64,000 nt of DNA from Zychaea mexicana (taxonomy: Eukaryota > Mucoromycota > Mucoromycetes > Mucorales > Lichtheimiaceae), in assembly GCF_025766255.1 (NCBI RefSeq), contig NW_026516695.1, positions 248,001-312,000 on the forward strand, in the 5' to 3' direction. Below the pieces are notes generated by a model that was not told the DNA's origin, did not search any database, and saw only the letters and a list, made by a program, of their open reading frames with translations. Position 1 is the first letter of the stretch; the number at the start of each line of letters is the position of its first letter. Of this stretch, positions 23,312 to 35,439 are shown one piece after another. The translations under genes were made by a program, and so were the position numbers.

Positions 23312-24658
23312 TTATTGCTTCTTATCAACCGACTTCACATTACTGGACGATGCAGGGGAGATCAAGACTGCTCGGGACAATCGGTGCATAGAAGAAAACA
23401 GGCGCTTAGTCATAGAGGGTTTACGTCCTTGTTGTTGCTGCGGCTTTAAAGATGATGATGGTGCGGTATCATTTATGTCATCATGAGCAGCAACAGTGGT
23501 GGTATCCGAAAATGGAGATGATGGTGGCGATAGGAGCGGAGATGTGCGTTTTTTGGTTTGATGGACGCTGCTGCAGTTCGAAGTAACTGCACTTTCGCCA
23601 CTGCTGCTGTGATTGCTGATGAAAGAAGGCCGGCTACTACTTGCAGTACTGGAGCTGTTGCATCGACTGGTCATTTCGATACTTGTGTATTGAATATCTG
23701 GTCGCTTCATAGTTGTTGTTGCTGCTGCTGCTGATCTTGGGGCTACAAATTCGCCGATATTAGCACGCTCTTGCTTGTTGTGGAGCATGGCGAGAGGTAT
23801 TTCCTCTTCATCTTCCAACGATGGACTACTGATGTCCCTTCGCTCTTCAGCAATAGATTCCATTTTGAAGGGTGTAACCCTCCGTGCAGGGCCTGCGCTA
23901 ACACGCGCCGGCGGCTCTTCTGAACGTCGCCGTGGGTTGGCAGATATAGGCCGGTCGCAATTAAAGGAGGAAGAAATGGATTTACCCGTCATTGTGGATG
24001 CGCTCCGTGTCAAAGCGGTAATATTGGGCTGACAGTGGTAGCGATGCTTGTTGTAATAAGAGCCAGGGTGCTGCTGCTGTGATGCGATCCTAGAAGATGG
24101 AGACAAGCGACAATGTGATATGGATGATGTAGTTCTTGGTAAATTGTCCGCTGAAGATCGATGGTGCAAACCAGGTGAAACGTACTCGGCAGAGGGCATT
24201 CGATGCTGCGACGGTAGTATATCCAAAGAAGCAGTTTTTCTTGGCACTTCGTTCATAGATCGCCGTCGAAAGTGATCCAAGTTGCTAGTTGGTTTAAGTG
24301 GTGACGGCGGAACATTACGATGATGATGAGGTGATGATGGCTGGGGTTGTGAAACTAAGGGGATCTGATAGTAGTATTGGTATACCGGTTGTTGCTGATA
24401 GTGTTGTTGTGGAATCATCGGTGTTTGTTGTTGGACAGCAACGCTGTTACCATGGCAGTAGTTTTGCTGCGGGATCACCACTGATCCCATTGACACCGGT
24501 CTTTGTTGTTGTTGCTGTTGCTTTTTTCGATAAGTAGGTTGTTGTCGTGGTATAGGTGGAGGTGAGTGAGGAATGACATGAGCATGTCCCATAGGGACTC
24601 TACGAGAGTAAATGGATTGATTATGGACTACCCAATATGGTTGCTGTTGGTAGCTCAT
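23312..24658 (-). CDS. Gln/Ser/Pro-rich, mostly disordered protein
   Basis: Uninterrupted 448-aa ORF from ATG at 24658. The composition is low complexity: poly-Gln runs (KKQQQQQQQRP, and near the end KPQQQQGRKP), many Ser/Pro/His, and basic patches (RRRSEEPPARVSAGPARRVTPFK, GRKPSMTKRLFSSMHRLSRAV). There is no signal peptide and no known domain. The C-terminal basic amphipathic stretch (MTKRLFSSMHRLSRAVLIS) could bind membrane or a partner. Ser-rich RxxS-type sites suggest phosphorylation. Function unknown; a signalling or polarity adaptor is only a guess. The length of the ORF in protein-like codons supports a real gene. Confidence 0.65.
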   Translation of the reverse strand: MSYQQQPYWVVHNQSIYSRRVPMGHAHVIPHSPPPIPRQQPTYRKKQQQQQQRPVSMGSVVIPQQNYCHGNSVAVQQQTPMIPQQHYQQQPVYQYYYQIPLVSQPQPSSPHHHRNVPPSPLKPTSNLDHFRRRSMNEVPRKTASLDILPSQHRMPSAEYVSPGLHHRSSADNLPRTTSSISHCRLSPSSRIASQQQHPGSYYNKHRYHCQPNITALTRSASTMTGKSISSSFNCDRPISANPRRRSEEPPARVSAGPARRVTPFKMESIAEERRDISSPSLEDEEEIPLAMLHNKQERANIGEFVAPRSAAAATTTMKRPDIQYTSIEMTSRCNSSSTASSSRPSFISNHSSSGESAVTSNCSSVHQTKKRTSPLLSPPSSPFSDTTTVAAHDDINDTAPSSSLKPQQQQGRKPSMTKRLFSSMHRLSRAVLISPASSSNVKSVDKKQ

Positions 24659-25721
24659 TATTTTACAAGAAAGAAGACAAAAAAAGCTAAGAGATGAAGA
24701 GCAAGGGTGCTTCTTTTGGTATTTAAACGAAGCTATCTGCTAGTAATTTAAAGGGGGCTGGTTTCTTACTGATATCACCTACAACAAAGTTGCGAATTTC
24801 AAGAATACAGTAATGATGTATACACGGTGGGCTTAAAGTAGGGGAAAATGTTGGAGGAGAGATATTGTGCATCAAAAAAAGGTTTAGAAGGAGGCTATAC
24901 TGCGTTTGATCGCTGCTGGATAGATGCGGATGCCCCAATTTTTCCGTTCTAATTCTGTGAAGCGAATGTTTCTACAATGCTTCGCGATGGTATCACTTTT
25001 TAAAAAAAACATTAAGCGAAACACAAACAAAAGAAAAATCCAGTTGTGTCACTATGCAACTAATGTAGGACTACAGTGTATACATTGCTTTTGCAGATAT
25101 GCAGGCTCCTAGTACGTCTAAGCATGTATGTACATACATCTAACTTTTTTTATATTTTCCTCAGAATTCATGAAGCGCCGCTGCTGTCTGGAAATACATA
25201 AAAAAGCATGCTTCCAAAGAAATACTTGATGAAACTGTATTCGCCCGAAATATATACAGCGAACTGCATATTGGGTGGCAAGGGATTATATTACAATTAG
25301 CCCTAAGTCTGCACATGCTGCTATACTCCCTTTCTGATTACTACCAGAGTTTTTTTTTTATCTAACTGCCTTTAATGTAAGCGGGACACTGCTTTGTGAA
25401 ATGAAATGACTACCGCCCAGCCCGACATCATTTCATTCTATCCAGTTTAGCAGATGCCTGATTTTAATCAATAAATGATGGATTGAAGAGGTACAAAGAG
25501 TCGAACAGATAGAAGCATGAGGTAATTGATACTAGATGAGTTAGACTTGACGAATAGAGGAAAAAACAAGTGTGAGTTGATGATGGAGAAAGTTATCCTT
25601 CGATGACAGGTTTTTAGGAGAAGCTTATGACGGAAAAAAGAAAAGGAGGTGCGGCAAACAAGGACAGAGAGCACGTATGAGAACAAGAGCGAGAAAAAGC
25701 GCGAGGAAAGAGATAGAGGTA
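24659..25721. other. Intergenic, no gene seen
   Basis: About 1.06 kb between two minus-strand genes. Short unrecognised frames only; AT-rich with poly-T. It probably holds the promoter of the Gln/Ser-rich gene and the 3' flank of the bZIP gene. Confidence 0.4.
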
Positions 25722-26935
25722 CTATACTCCTTCTCCCAGCTGCTCGCGCACAAGTTCATGGAGTTCCTTTTCTTCGATGACTGGTCCAGCTCCAGAACAT
25801 ATGGACCTCTTCTTAATAGCAGCACACATCATCGCCATATTCAGTTCCTCAAATCGTGGATGCATGCTTAAGCGATCCCAGACTTCTGCTGTAGGGATCA
25901 CTTTTGCGTCCGTCAGAGTTATAGGATCCGGAATATGCTCGAACCGTTCGTTCGCAGACTCTGCAAATTCCTCGTGTTCTCGCATTTCTTCATCGCGACT
26001 CCTATGCTGCTGCTGCTGCTGCTGCTGTTGTTGTTGTTGTTGCTGTTGTTGTTGTTGTTGAGAGCATGATTGCTGGTCATGCGAAGCTGCTGGCGATAGC
26101 ATATCGCATGTTGATGATGTTGAGGAGTATCGATCCGATGCGGGTGGTGAGAGCTCGCCTAAGGGTGGCACTTCGATACCTGCTTCTCGCAGCTTGTTCA
26201 TCGAAACTTCAAACGCCATAGCTGCTCCTTTGAGTGTGTACATTTCTGATTCCATTCGTTTGAGTGCTTCGCGCAATTCATCGTTTTCTTTTTGAAGTCG
26301 CTGTGTGCTCTCAGCGTGTGAATTCTGCATCCCTTGAATTTTATCCTCGAGTTCTTTAACATAGCGTTCCTTGCGTTCGCGGAAAGCTCTTTGCGCTGCT
26401 CGATTTTGCTCTTTACGTCGTTGCCGCTAATAAAATTTCGTCGACGTATTACTACATTATGCATTCTCGGGTATGTGTAATTTTATTTCCTTCACCAAAC
26501 CATCTTGTTATGTTTTCACTCTTTCTTCAGTCATTTTCACTTTTTCAGTCGATGTCAAGTATCGAAGTGTTACCTGCAATACGTCGGATTTATCGGCAGG
26601 CGGGAATCGTCCCATAGTCGAATCTTCTGCCGAATTATATATAAGAAAAAAGATAATGAGTGAACAGTAAGATTGACTATTAAAACTTCAATGAAAGCGT
26701 ACCTTCGCTGTTTGTCACACTCTCTTCAGAACCGTCTTTTTCTATTGGCAAAAATTGATAAAGGGCAAATTAGTTAAATGGAAAGAATGCCCTCGAATGT
26801 TCAGCGAGATCCCGTACGATTTGCTTTCGAGGTTTGAGTGTTGTATAGATCGCCTAGTTCATCCCATTTTCGTCTTTCTGCTTCATTTGTTGATGAATGT
26901 ACCGGGCGTGCTGTGAAATCCATAGGTGCAGACAT
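25722..26935 (-). CDS. bZIP transcription factor, Yap1/Pap1 (AP-1-like) type
   Basis: Nuclear DNA-binding factor; relatives drive oxidative-stress and drug responses (family knowledge). Exons in coding order: 26935-26818, 26741-26703, 26623-26574, 26426-25722; 303 aa. The basic region RRKEQNRAAQRAFRERKERYVKELEDKI begins at exon 4, with the NxxAQxxFR signature of fungal Pap1/Yap1, followed by a leucine zipper to about residue 130. A poly-Gln run (about 18 Gln, 26004-26060, mixed CAG/CAA) separates it from a C-terminal domain. That domain ends with VWDRLSMHPRFEELNMAMMCAAIKKRSICSGAGPVIEEKELHELV and resembles the Cys-rich redox/nuclear-export domain (CSGxGPVV) of the family. It is shorter than typical Yap1 and lacks a clear N-terminal Cys-rich domain. 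Confidence 0.9.
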
Positions 26936-28164
26936 TTTTAAACTGCTTGTATCCTTGGAAAAATGAAGAAAGTTGTCAAAAGCCTAAAGCTGCAAGTTGG
27001 CTCGATCGCCCCAGTGGGTTTGAATAGACTTTCGAAATTCTTTTTGCCGATCTTTTGAAACCTAAAGTGCATCCAACACTTGGATGCTTACGAACTTTTA
27101 ATGAGTTTTGCTCCTCCTGCAGTCACCTTCTTCAAGACAGCATGGGCTCTGATAGATGGCCTTGTTTTAGTGTTGCTTTTGCGGCTCATGTAAGAAATTA
27201 GTATAAAGCACTTAGTAACACGATGAGAGGAGTAGCTTTCTAAAAGTAGCGATGCTTACTAATCACTGGGATAACCTAATGACATACTGTTGTCAAAATC
27301 TACACTAGAACGCTGCCAATTAAATGAGTGATATCGATACAAGACATTATAGTACCGTAAAGAGCTGGCTGATTTGCAAACAATCTCTTAGAGCTCGATG
27401 TTAGCCCTATTTACATTTAGCAGATTTACTATTGGAGGCACTACGATATCCCTGAAATCATTTAATTCAGAACATTCAGGCTGAGTGCCTGGAAGATCAC
27501 ACTGTCTCCTCTGATTACTTAATCAACGAATATTCACCCATCTTCTTGCAACTGTTTTGAAAGAGCAAGTACTGAGGCCCGCACAAACACATATATAACT
27601 ACACTGTGCATTATTACACTGCCTGAAACATCATCAGCATAAGATTTTCGCTTAAATATCAAACAAAAGCATACACAGCAATTACCACTACAACCAGCTA
27701 AGCACTGTAGTAGCATAGAGACAATCCAACCGACTTGTGTAAAGCACGTATACATTATACTCGGATGAATCAGCTTATGTAAGGCTATGACCCGATATGG
27801 ACTGACGCGACATGATGCATAGACGTGTGTCATTTGTGATCTCTTAAATCTCTTATACGATCATTTACTAAGAAAAGGGCGGCTGATGATGCACCCAGAA
27901 TGGTTGTCTTGTCACCACAAGTTATATTGGCGTATTCAAATCCAAAAAAAGGAAAGGTATCTGGGGCATGATAGCAGATAGTGTTATGCAAGTTGTTTAA
28001 TATCTTATCACCAGGGTGACTGAGCGTGTATTGGATTGGGCTGGAGTAAATATGTGCTGAACGCCGCAGCCAGCGTCTTCATGGGATCCAGTGAAACATT
28101 ATTGTTGTATCAACTGTGGTGGCGTGCGTAGCGAAAATAAAAAACGCTCTCTAATACGAGTATA
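26936..28164. other. Intergenic, no gene seen
   Basis: Upstream flank of the bZIP gene extending to the left repeat arm of the transposon region. Open frames are short and unconvincing, such as the Cys-rich 27534-27833 on the minus strand. Confidence 0.4.
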
Positions 28165-28880
28165 TGCCCACGACAATCAGCGATTGCCGATCCTCCAAGC
28201 CCGCAATGATGGATGTGGGCAGCTTAAAATAAATTGTCAAATGCAGATTATAGAGAGCATGGCTGATTTCAGCATAGTATGCGCGTCATCCTAGAGCTAC
28301 TATTATCCATACAGGCCGCTTCTTCAGGTTGATACTGTTGTTTGGTTTGCTCGTTTTACCAGCCACCTCCCTCAGCAGTAGCGATACAAAGTCAATCAGA
28401 CGTGGTGTAGCTTAATCGGCGTATGTGTGGGTGATACAAAAAAAAAAGCAGGATGGTCGGCTCGTACGAGAGTCAAGCATGCATAATCTTAGCCTTGCTT
28501 CTGAGCACATGAGTTCGTCTTACGTGGACTCGTTCTTTTCTCTTATGTTTCTATGTGGGTTTATTATTCAGTGAAAGTTGTGCCAACGATGTTTTCGGTT
28601 AATAAAGTGGTTGAAAGGGGCGTGGCAAGCGAAACATACCATTAAACCGGTTCTCTCAGCTTAGAACAACTTGCCTTAAGCGCCGTTGTTGCTGGTGTGC
28701 ATACCTTCCCAACAATTTTTTCCTTTCTATTATTTTCGCGAACAGAACTGCGCGAACACAGAAACTAAGAAAGTGCGTTGTGATCGTGTTACTGTCGGCT
28801 ACGATACACCAGAAGATCTGTCATTGTTCCCCGCATTGTTAGCACGGACCTGTAGATGCGCGGTGGAGGTATTTTTACCT
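28165..28880 (+). repeat. Left inverted-repeat arm beside the MULE transposase
   Basis: Two blocks, 28165-28440 and about 28690-28880, match the reverse complement of 35690-35975 and 35440-35660 at roughly 80-85 percent by eye. Both copies contain the frame fragment LPILQARNDGCGQLK and the ending HSMRVILELLLSIQAASSG followed by a stop, plus a second fragment LSLFPALLARTC. They could be long terminal inverted repeats of the MULE, or copies of another repeat carrying a decayed gene. Confidence 0.65.
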
Positions 28881-30125
28881 ATTTAGTTGAGAAATAAAGG
28901 GAAGCGGGATGCATATCATAGGGTGGTATTAGGATACCAAAAATCCTTGCCGAGTGTTGTTAACGTGACATCGACAGGTTGTCGCTCCTGGCGGTGCTGC
29001 TGCTCTCCTTTCTACTTCTTCTGCTCATCAACATCCTGATTGTTGCGATTGTGCCCCTCGGCCGTCACTGCCACTTATTTGAATAGGCCGTTGTGGCATA
29101 TTTTGACTTACTTGGTAGCGATTTCCATGGTATCTGAATTGGTACCCTGGAAAAACTTTCCGAAGCACCGTTCATGCATGAAAACATCAGAAATCGTTAG
29201 CGTTACACACACTTTTGGAAATGTTCCCACTCGACTCTTGCCCCTTATGCATATGGTACACCGATAAGAGGCAAGCTTAGGTGAGCAGAAAAGAACGAAA
29301 CTCATCGTGCTCGCCAAGTAGCGAGATGGGACGAGTATGTGCATGGAGCCTGAAGCGTCTACAAGGTGCAGGTGTTATCAGTGTGAAGCATGGCCCTTGA
29401 GAGATTGCCCTCCATTGTTCGCGATCTTTGTGGAACATCAGATGGTCAAACAGGTCAAACTGTGACGCCTACAAAAGAACAGGACTTCTTCCTCACTGTC
29501 GAAAGATCTTTTCCACCTTTTCCACTTTACTGAACGATACGAGGGTTGTCTTCTGCTACTTGGGTCCGAGTGTGTGTACGTGCAAAATCAGTATTCGTTA
29601 TTGTTTTCGGCGTACATTTGCGACTTTCATTAGGATCTTTGTGACGCAGTGCACGAATCGCTATTGCAGCGAGCCCTATCCGTGAGCGCACTATCATACA
29701 AGCCGTAAAGTTCTCTTTGCCGCAGTGCACTCACAAAGTAAGTATACACGTAATTTCGCCCTTGACAAACCTTTTTCACCCATCTTGTTGCCGCCATTTT
29801 TGCTGCGTGCTGCGGTCGGCAGGTGGAAGAGTTGCTGCCGCTTGGTGCTATGATTTGAAGTGCTCGTGCCTCCTCGTACTTATGCTTGCAAGGCTGCCTT
29901 CACCGGCTTTGGAGGTGCAGGTTTGCGTTGCATCGATATTGCTGGCGAGCCTTCTTCTTATAACGTCCACAAAGTTTCCAGTCCTTTAGCCGGTTGGTTC
30001 TAGCGGTATATGGCTCTATTAGTTCTTCGGGAGCATCGAATACTTACATCCTGCTTTGGTCTCTTTTGGCGTGACCGGTCATTGACCCGTCTCATATATA
30101 GCAATATGATGTGTTGTGCCCGTTC
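28881..30125. other. Repeat-region interior, no intact gene
   Basis: Sequence between the left repeat arm and the transposase 3' end. It has short frames on both strands and no recognisable domain. Probably transposon 3' non-coding sequence or decayed DNA. Confidence 0.35.
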
Positions 30126-33037
30126 CTAATTATTCTTGTGGGGACGTTCTTGTAATTGCGCTATCAACTCTCGTTGACGGGCGCGGAGACGCTGCATTTG
30201 GCGCTCCCAACGCAGGCGCTGATGCTCTTGATCATCGATGATTGTCTCGGTCAAATCAATGATATTTGATTGTTGTTGTGTTTGTACGCGAGATCGACGA
30301 TTCAAAATAAGTGGTTCGTCTTCTTCTTCACTGCCCGTTTGCGGCGGAGCGGTAGTGGTAACAGTAGCTGTAGTAGCATTAGCAGTAGTAGTAGCGTTGG
30401 TAGTGGTAGTACGTGTAATAGTCGGTGTTGTAGTAGTAGCAATGGCGGCAGCACCTCGTGAACGATGATGACCGGCAAGATGCTCGTCCAGCGCCATATC
30501 TTTGAAAACATTTTCATGGAGCCGGTATGCGGTATTAGCAAAATAGTATTGAAAGGATAGTAGTAGATGCATATTAATAAAAGATGTTAATAATATCGGT
30601 GCTGTAATTGATAGGCAGAATAGAGATAATTTATTGTTAGCCTACCGGTCGTATGCGAACAAAGGGGATTGTGCTTTGCCGTTGAATAAAGAATGTGTTG
30701 GGGGCAATCTGCCCAAAACCAGAACGGAAGACAAGATGCTTGCAAATCATGTACCGACTTGATAGATAACTGCTGCAGCCACAGATCCAATTATTGACCG
30801 ATGGCTGGTAGATAGTCTCGGTTGCTAAATTTTCTGTTCGGCCATACAGCTTTTTCCATGCACGGGTAAACATCTGATGCCAACGGGTCGCAGAGCGAGA
30901 ACGAACAGTATCACGGTTGAACTTGTGACGAAGATTAGGGAAATGTCGCGCAACAATCACGTATACGAGCAAGTCTAGTCGTGCTCGGTTGAATTGGTGC
31001 AAATGATTACGTTTCAAAACCTTCCAATGCGCTTCAATCAGCATTGTTGTTTTTCCTGCTGGGATACGGTCTGGAATACTGCTGCGCGCCCATTTTCTCC
31101 AAGTAGACGGCTGATACCAATTGCGGTATAGATATATCCAGGCATCTATGTAATTCTTTGTGACGCAAAACATGTAGACTTCTAAGGTAGCAAGCTGATG
31201 GATTTGTTCGGCTGTGCGTTGTACAGTACCTATACAGAAAAATCGCTACGATTAACTTACACATGATTTATGAAGTCATATTATATATAGAGTAACTCGG
31301 TCAAAGATGTGAGACAAACGCGAAGACGTTACCATCTGGGATCAAAGGATGTTGGTGATAATGTTTTGTCATGAGCGAAACAATATGCTGACGATCCTCT
31401 TTTCGACAAATGATCCCAGTACGACCGCCGATAGATGGTGTAAAATGCATATCGACGAAGGGAAAATCTTCTCGTGCCTGATGGACATTGTATGCAGGTA
31501 GGGTTCTGCTTTTGTCCTCGGCCAGTTTTTTATCCACTGACCGTTGCATATGCCAGAGGCAAAGGCGCAGTCGTGATTGTCCCCATACGCCCTCGATAGC
31601 ATTCATCTGTGCCGCATCTTTATCCGAGAACATGAACGAAGGATCAAATCCGTCTTCCTTTAGTTGACCGAAAAACTCTGTAAGAGTTTCGGTCTTGGTC
31701 AAAGGTCCAGCCTCACGGAAGCCATGGTAGACCAAGTACGCGATGGGATACTCAACACCATTCACATTGGCGATTATCCCAAACAGCTCGGAGCCAGCAC
31801 GATTTGTTTTGTAAGTCGTATCGATGCAGTACTCTCCACATACTCGCACCCAACCAACAAAGAGAAAAACGGAGTTACGAAACCAAATGCACAGACTTCA
31901 AAAGTATTCTTCCAAAACACCTAGGATTTATTATCGTTGTATAAGATACTAGATACTACATGCTACCTAATATTACCTTTTTTTGTCGCTCATAGAGCAG
32001 AACAGCTCACAAAGCAAAGGCTAGGTTCATATGTTAGCATTCTAATATAATACGTACCTCGCGAAATCCTTGATTGCGGTATTTTTCGACGACGAGCCTT
32101 GAGGATATCATTTGATCGTCGTTGAGGTGGTACTCGCTCTTAAAAGTCTCATGCCACCAATAGTAGACTTGCATTGGCGTAACATCCGAACCAGGAAAAA
32201 GGACAACAACTTCTTGGTACAGATCAGAGGAATTCGTAAGAAGCGCTCTGCTTTGAATATGGCTTCGGACGTTGGCAGCCACAAGGTTACGTGGTGACGG
32301 ATCAGTACCGACACGTTCGTGTTCTGAGTGGGTAATTGACAGCTCCACATAACCGAGAGCTTTCTTGACAGTGCCTCTAATACGGCCACCACAACAAAAT
32401 GTGGGCATTCGCTTGGTCAAACGCTGGCGCTCTGCTGCAGGAAGAGGATTCAAAAAAGTCTCGGATCGAGAGCAGTAAGCCGTGAACGAGATGTCGCGAG
32501 AGAGAGAAGGATCACCAACATTTTTTCCAATATAGTGGTAGCCATTCAACTGTTCAATTCTTTCGATGATGCTATCGATGATGCCGTCTTCGTCCTTCAA
32601 TTCCAATTCCGGATCGATACAGATGTAGCCGGTAAACTCGTAAACCTACAATAAAACAAATAAATAATCATGTACGGAAGCAGTTATGTAAGTGGTTACT
32701 TCCAACATACAACTTCTTCATGGTCGTTCTCGTATTCTGAAAAAATCGGATAGTGATCCGGCAAACCGTCCAGAAACACCATTCGGTCGAGTGCAACGCG
32801 CTCACGAGGAGTCGCATTTTCACGACACGCAATGCAAGTCAAGTAAGGCCTGGTACGTCCGAGAAAATGCGTGCCTTCACGTGTCTTGCGGCAATCAGTA
32901 CACTTGTACTGTCCGATTTCGCTAAACCTGCCAGCATTACGAGCCTCGCGTACGGTCGTAACCGAGTCGGAGTGAGTACTATCGTTGACTACTGTAATGT
33001 TAGGAGTAGCAGCGATGGTGGAGTTACTGTTGTTCAT
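30126..33037 (-). pseudogene. MULE-family transposase, probably frame-disrupted
   Basis: Coding order: exon 1 (33037-32711) has a CxxC...CxxC zinc-finger-like N-terminus (CTDCRKT, CIACREN). Exon 2 (32645-32058) begins VYEFTGYICIDPELEL. Then comes the MULE catalytic domain (about 31893-31337) with FVTPFFSLLVG, CIDTTYKTNRAGSELFGI, YPIAYLVYH, MFSDKDAAQMNAIEGVWG and LCLWHMQRS. The next exon (from about 31231 to 30651) ends in a SWIM-type finger, WICGCSSYLSSRYMICKHLV (CxC..CxH). The C-terminal part (to 30126) is Thr-rich, then coiled-coil-like (RWERQMQRLRARQRELIAQL). Between FVTPFFSLLVG and EYCIDTTYKTN the frame changes without a plausible intron (about 31835-31850), and no in-phase acceptor joins the last exon. 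I therefore read it as likely inactive. Confidence 0.75.
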
Positions 33038-35082
33038 TTTAATGAAGGAGAGGGAAAGAGAAGGAACGAGAAACAAATACAAGCCTTTTTTATTAAGAGC
33101 AATAATAAGCATTCAAACTCCCCGAGCAATGTATTATAGACTAGGATCCCATTTTTATCACATGTAGATTGATATTTAGCAATAGAATGATTCTCATCAT
33201 GTATTCTATACATCTCTTACTTATAAATAACTGACATTATACCTCTCTATTGCTGTTTTTCGAAATCTAAGTAAAATATCATGTTTTTTTTTCGTTCGGA
33301 TAAATGTTTTACCGACAGAAGTCTACGGGATTTTTCAGCGTCTCCTATGATTCCTGCATTTTAAGATTAGACAGCTTTTCACAAACTATAATCTTCTCTG
33401 CTAATAGTACGCATATCATATTGTGGATTGCTACACACACACACACGAGCAACACAGCAGGGTTTTCTGTCCTACCCATTTGGGGCACAGGGCACACACA
33501 TATTTCAGCCCTCATGACGACAATGGTGATCAAGGGCACTACCACAAAAGGAAGTTACCGTTTCTTCTCTTCTTTCTCGTTCTACATGATTCTGCTGTAT
33601 CTCTGTTTTGCTACCGGCTGCTTTCTTTATGGCAAGTCGGACTTTGTGGGTAAGGTTGCGAAATCGTCATTGATCGCATAATGATAGAAAATGTGGCATG
33701 TGAAGAGAGACAGAAACAGGCAGAGGAAGATGATTTCTGCAGAAAATAGGTAGTACCTGACATATCGTGGAGACGGACATTTTCGATAATACTCTAGCAT
33801 ATCCTAACGATACAAATAACCACAGAGATAACCAACATCGATCATCAACAACAAACATACGCGGTAATCATCGTGTGTCTGCCTCTCTCTGACATGCATG
33901 TTATTGAGGAGACATGAACATTTATTTTATGTATGCTACAGTACTATGTTTCTTTTGCGGGTGTTGTTTCTCTATCGATTGTGACAAACGTTTGTTACAT
34001 AACAGAATCCAAGTGTTACTGATCTGTTCTGTTGAACTAAGCGGTCTTGTTGTCTCTTTGACTTGGCACCAGTGATTTTGGCAGTGGTGCTGGCTGCAGT
34101 GGAGATTTGGTTTCTGTGGCAACGAATGAACTTTTTATCTCGCGTGAATCGCGACTGATTTCTGTCAGTTGATTTGCGATATTTTACAACTGGCATCATT
34201 CCCGGCCGACGTGTGAATAATCCGTGTTATACTAATGACAGGCAGTAGTAGTATATTCATGTATCACATAGATCATTCCGATAGAAATCTTGATGATTTC
34301 TTCTCCTTATGGCATATCCGATTCGTGAATGACGTTGAGTTAGAGGTACTATCCGTTTGCGGGAACAATACCTTTGTAGTTTATAGGAGATATAGAAGAG
34401 AGACTATTATATTACACGCGTCGTGCGTTAGGTAGAGTTGGTTTAGACGGTCACTCGTCAAGCTCGCTTTGCGTGAAGGAGTTTTCTGTTAGTGTTGTAA
34501 ATTTAGGATACCACGATGTAGTAATGTTGCTGATACCTGCACCACCTGAGCTATACATACGCTTTATGCCATCGGTTGGTCCGGCAAAGTCAGCTATATG
34601 CACTCAAGGATAATAATCACGGTACTTATGCTTGGATTTGACTACGATCTTCATGCTCGTTTTTGGATAATATCGCTAGGAAAAGCTAGAGTGGAGTATC
34701 AAGCTAATGAATAATTCCGTCGACAACTTATATTGACATTGCACAGCTAACAACTTCCCTTGTTTTTATGATCCTCGTTGTACGAGTACTCGCTGGGCTG
34801 TCATTCGATCCCACAAACTCATGCTTGCTATGCCAGCAAGGTTTTTTTTTGTCAATGCTAGCTGGTTTTCGGTTATTGATACTTTTAAAGACGAGGGACA
34901 GTATAGAAAATCCGTTTACAAGGAAGTTTGCTTTAAAGATCAGCTTCGTCCTTGTGTTTTTCCTTTTACTTGATAAGTATTGCTAATACAATAACAAACA
35001 GCACATGTTTGATAGACGGGGGACAACAACAACAAGGCCTTTATTTAAATTGGTCAAATTCCTAAAGAGGCTCGTCCAAAAA
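33038..35082. other. Repeat-region interior upstream of the transposase
   Basis: Two kilobases with no recognisable gene. It has a short CA repeat near 33431-33447 and only short frames. It presumably contains the transposase promoter and part of the element's right half. Confidence 0.35.
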
Positions 35083-35365
35083 CGAGAGTGTCGATGTCTT
35101 AGCTTTCCGGGAAGGTGCATCGGCATCTGCTCCCGAACCCTCTACCACAAAGCTGGGTTCTGTCTTGGTCGCTTTATGGATCTCGGAGGGTCCGATCGGT
35201 ATTGAGATGCCAGCGGTCTCACCAATCCACTTACCTACTTAGAAGTCGCCCCGTGCCTACAAAACAAGCATCAGCACCCACCCTTGCGCTTACCTACCCT
35301 CACTCACACTCACACACACTGAAAAAAAAAGGAAGGGACTTACCACATGTGATCGAGAAAAAGCG
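35083..35365 (-). repeat. Inverted repeat R2, left copy
   Basis: Its reverse complement matches 37395-37712, which has an extra insertion of about 40 bp. Read on the minus strand it holds a frame with ISIPIGPSE, then PSFVVEGSGADADAPSRKAK and a stop after LSFLDEPL. The copy at 37.5 kb keeps the same frame through PSFVVEGSGADVDAPSRG. Confidence 0.7.
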
Positions 35366-35439
35366 AGGAAGCAACACGCTGCGGAAAATGGGTGCCTATT
35401 CATGCACACGTTCAAGACCCCGCTTCTTTTGAAAAAAAA

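Noticed and set aside
25977..26061. Poly-Cys open frame on the plus strand
   Set aside because: Antisense reading of the CAG/CAA poly-Gln tract of the bZIP gene.
33304..33681. ORF with membrane-like segments beside the transposase
   Set aside because: Contains CA-repeat-encoded His/Thr and no family signal; judged chance.
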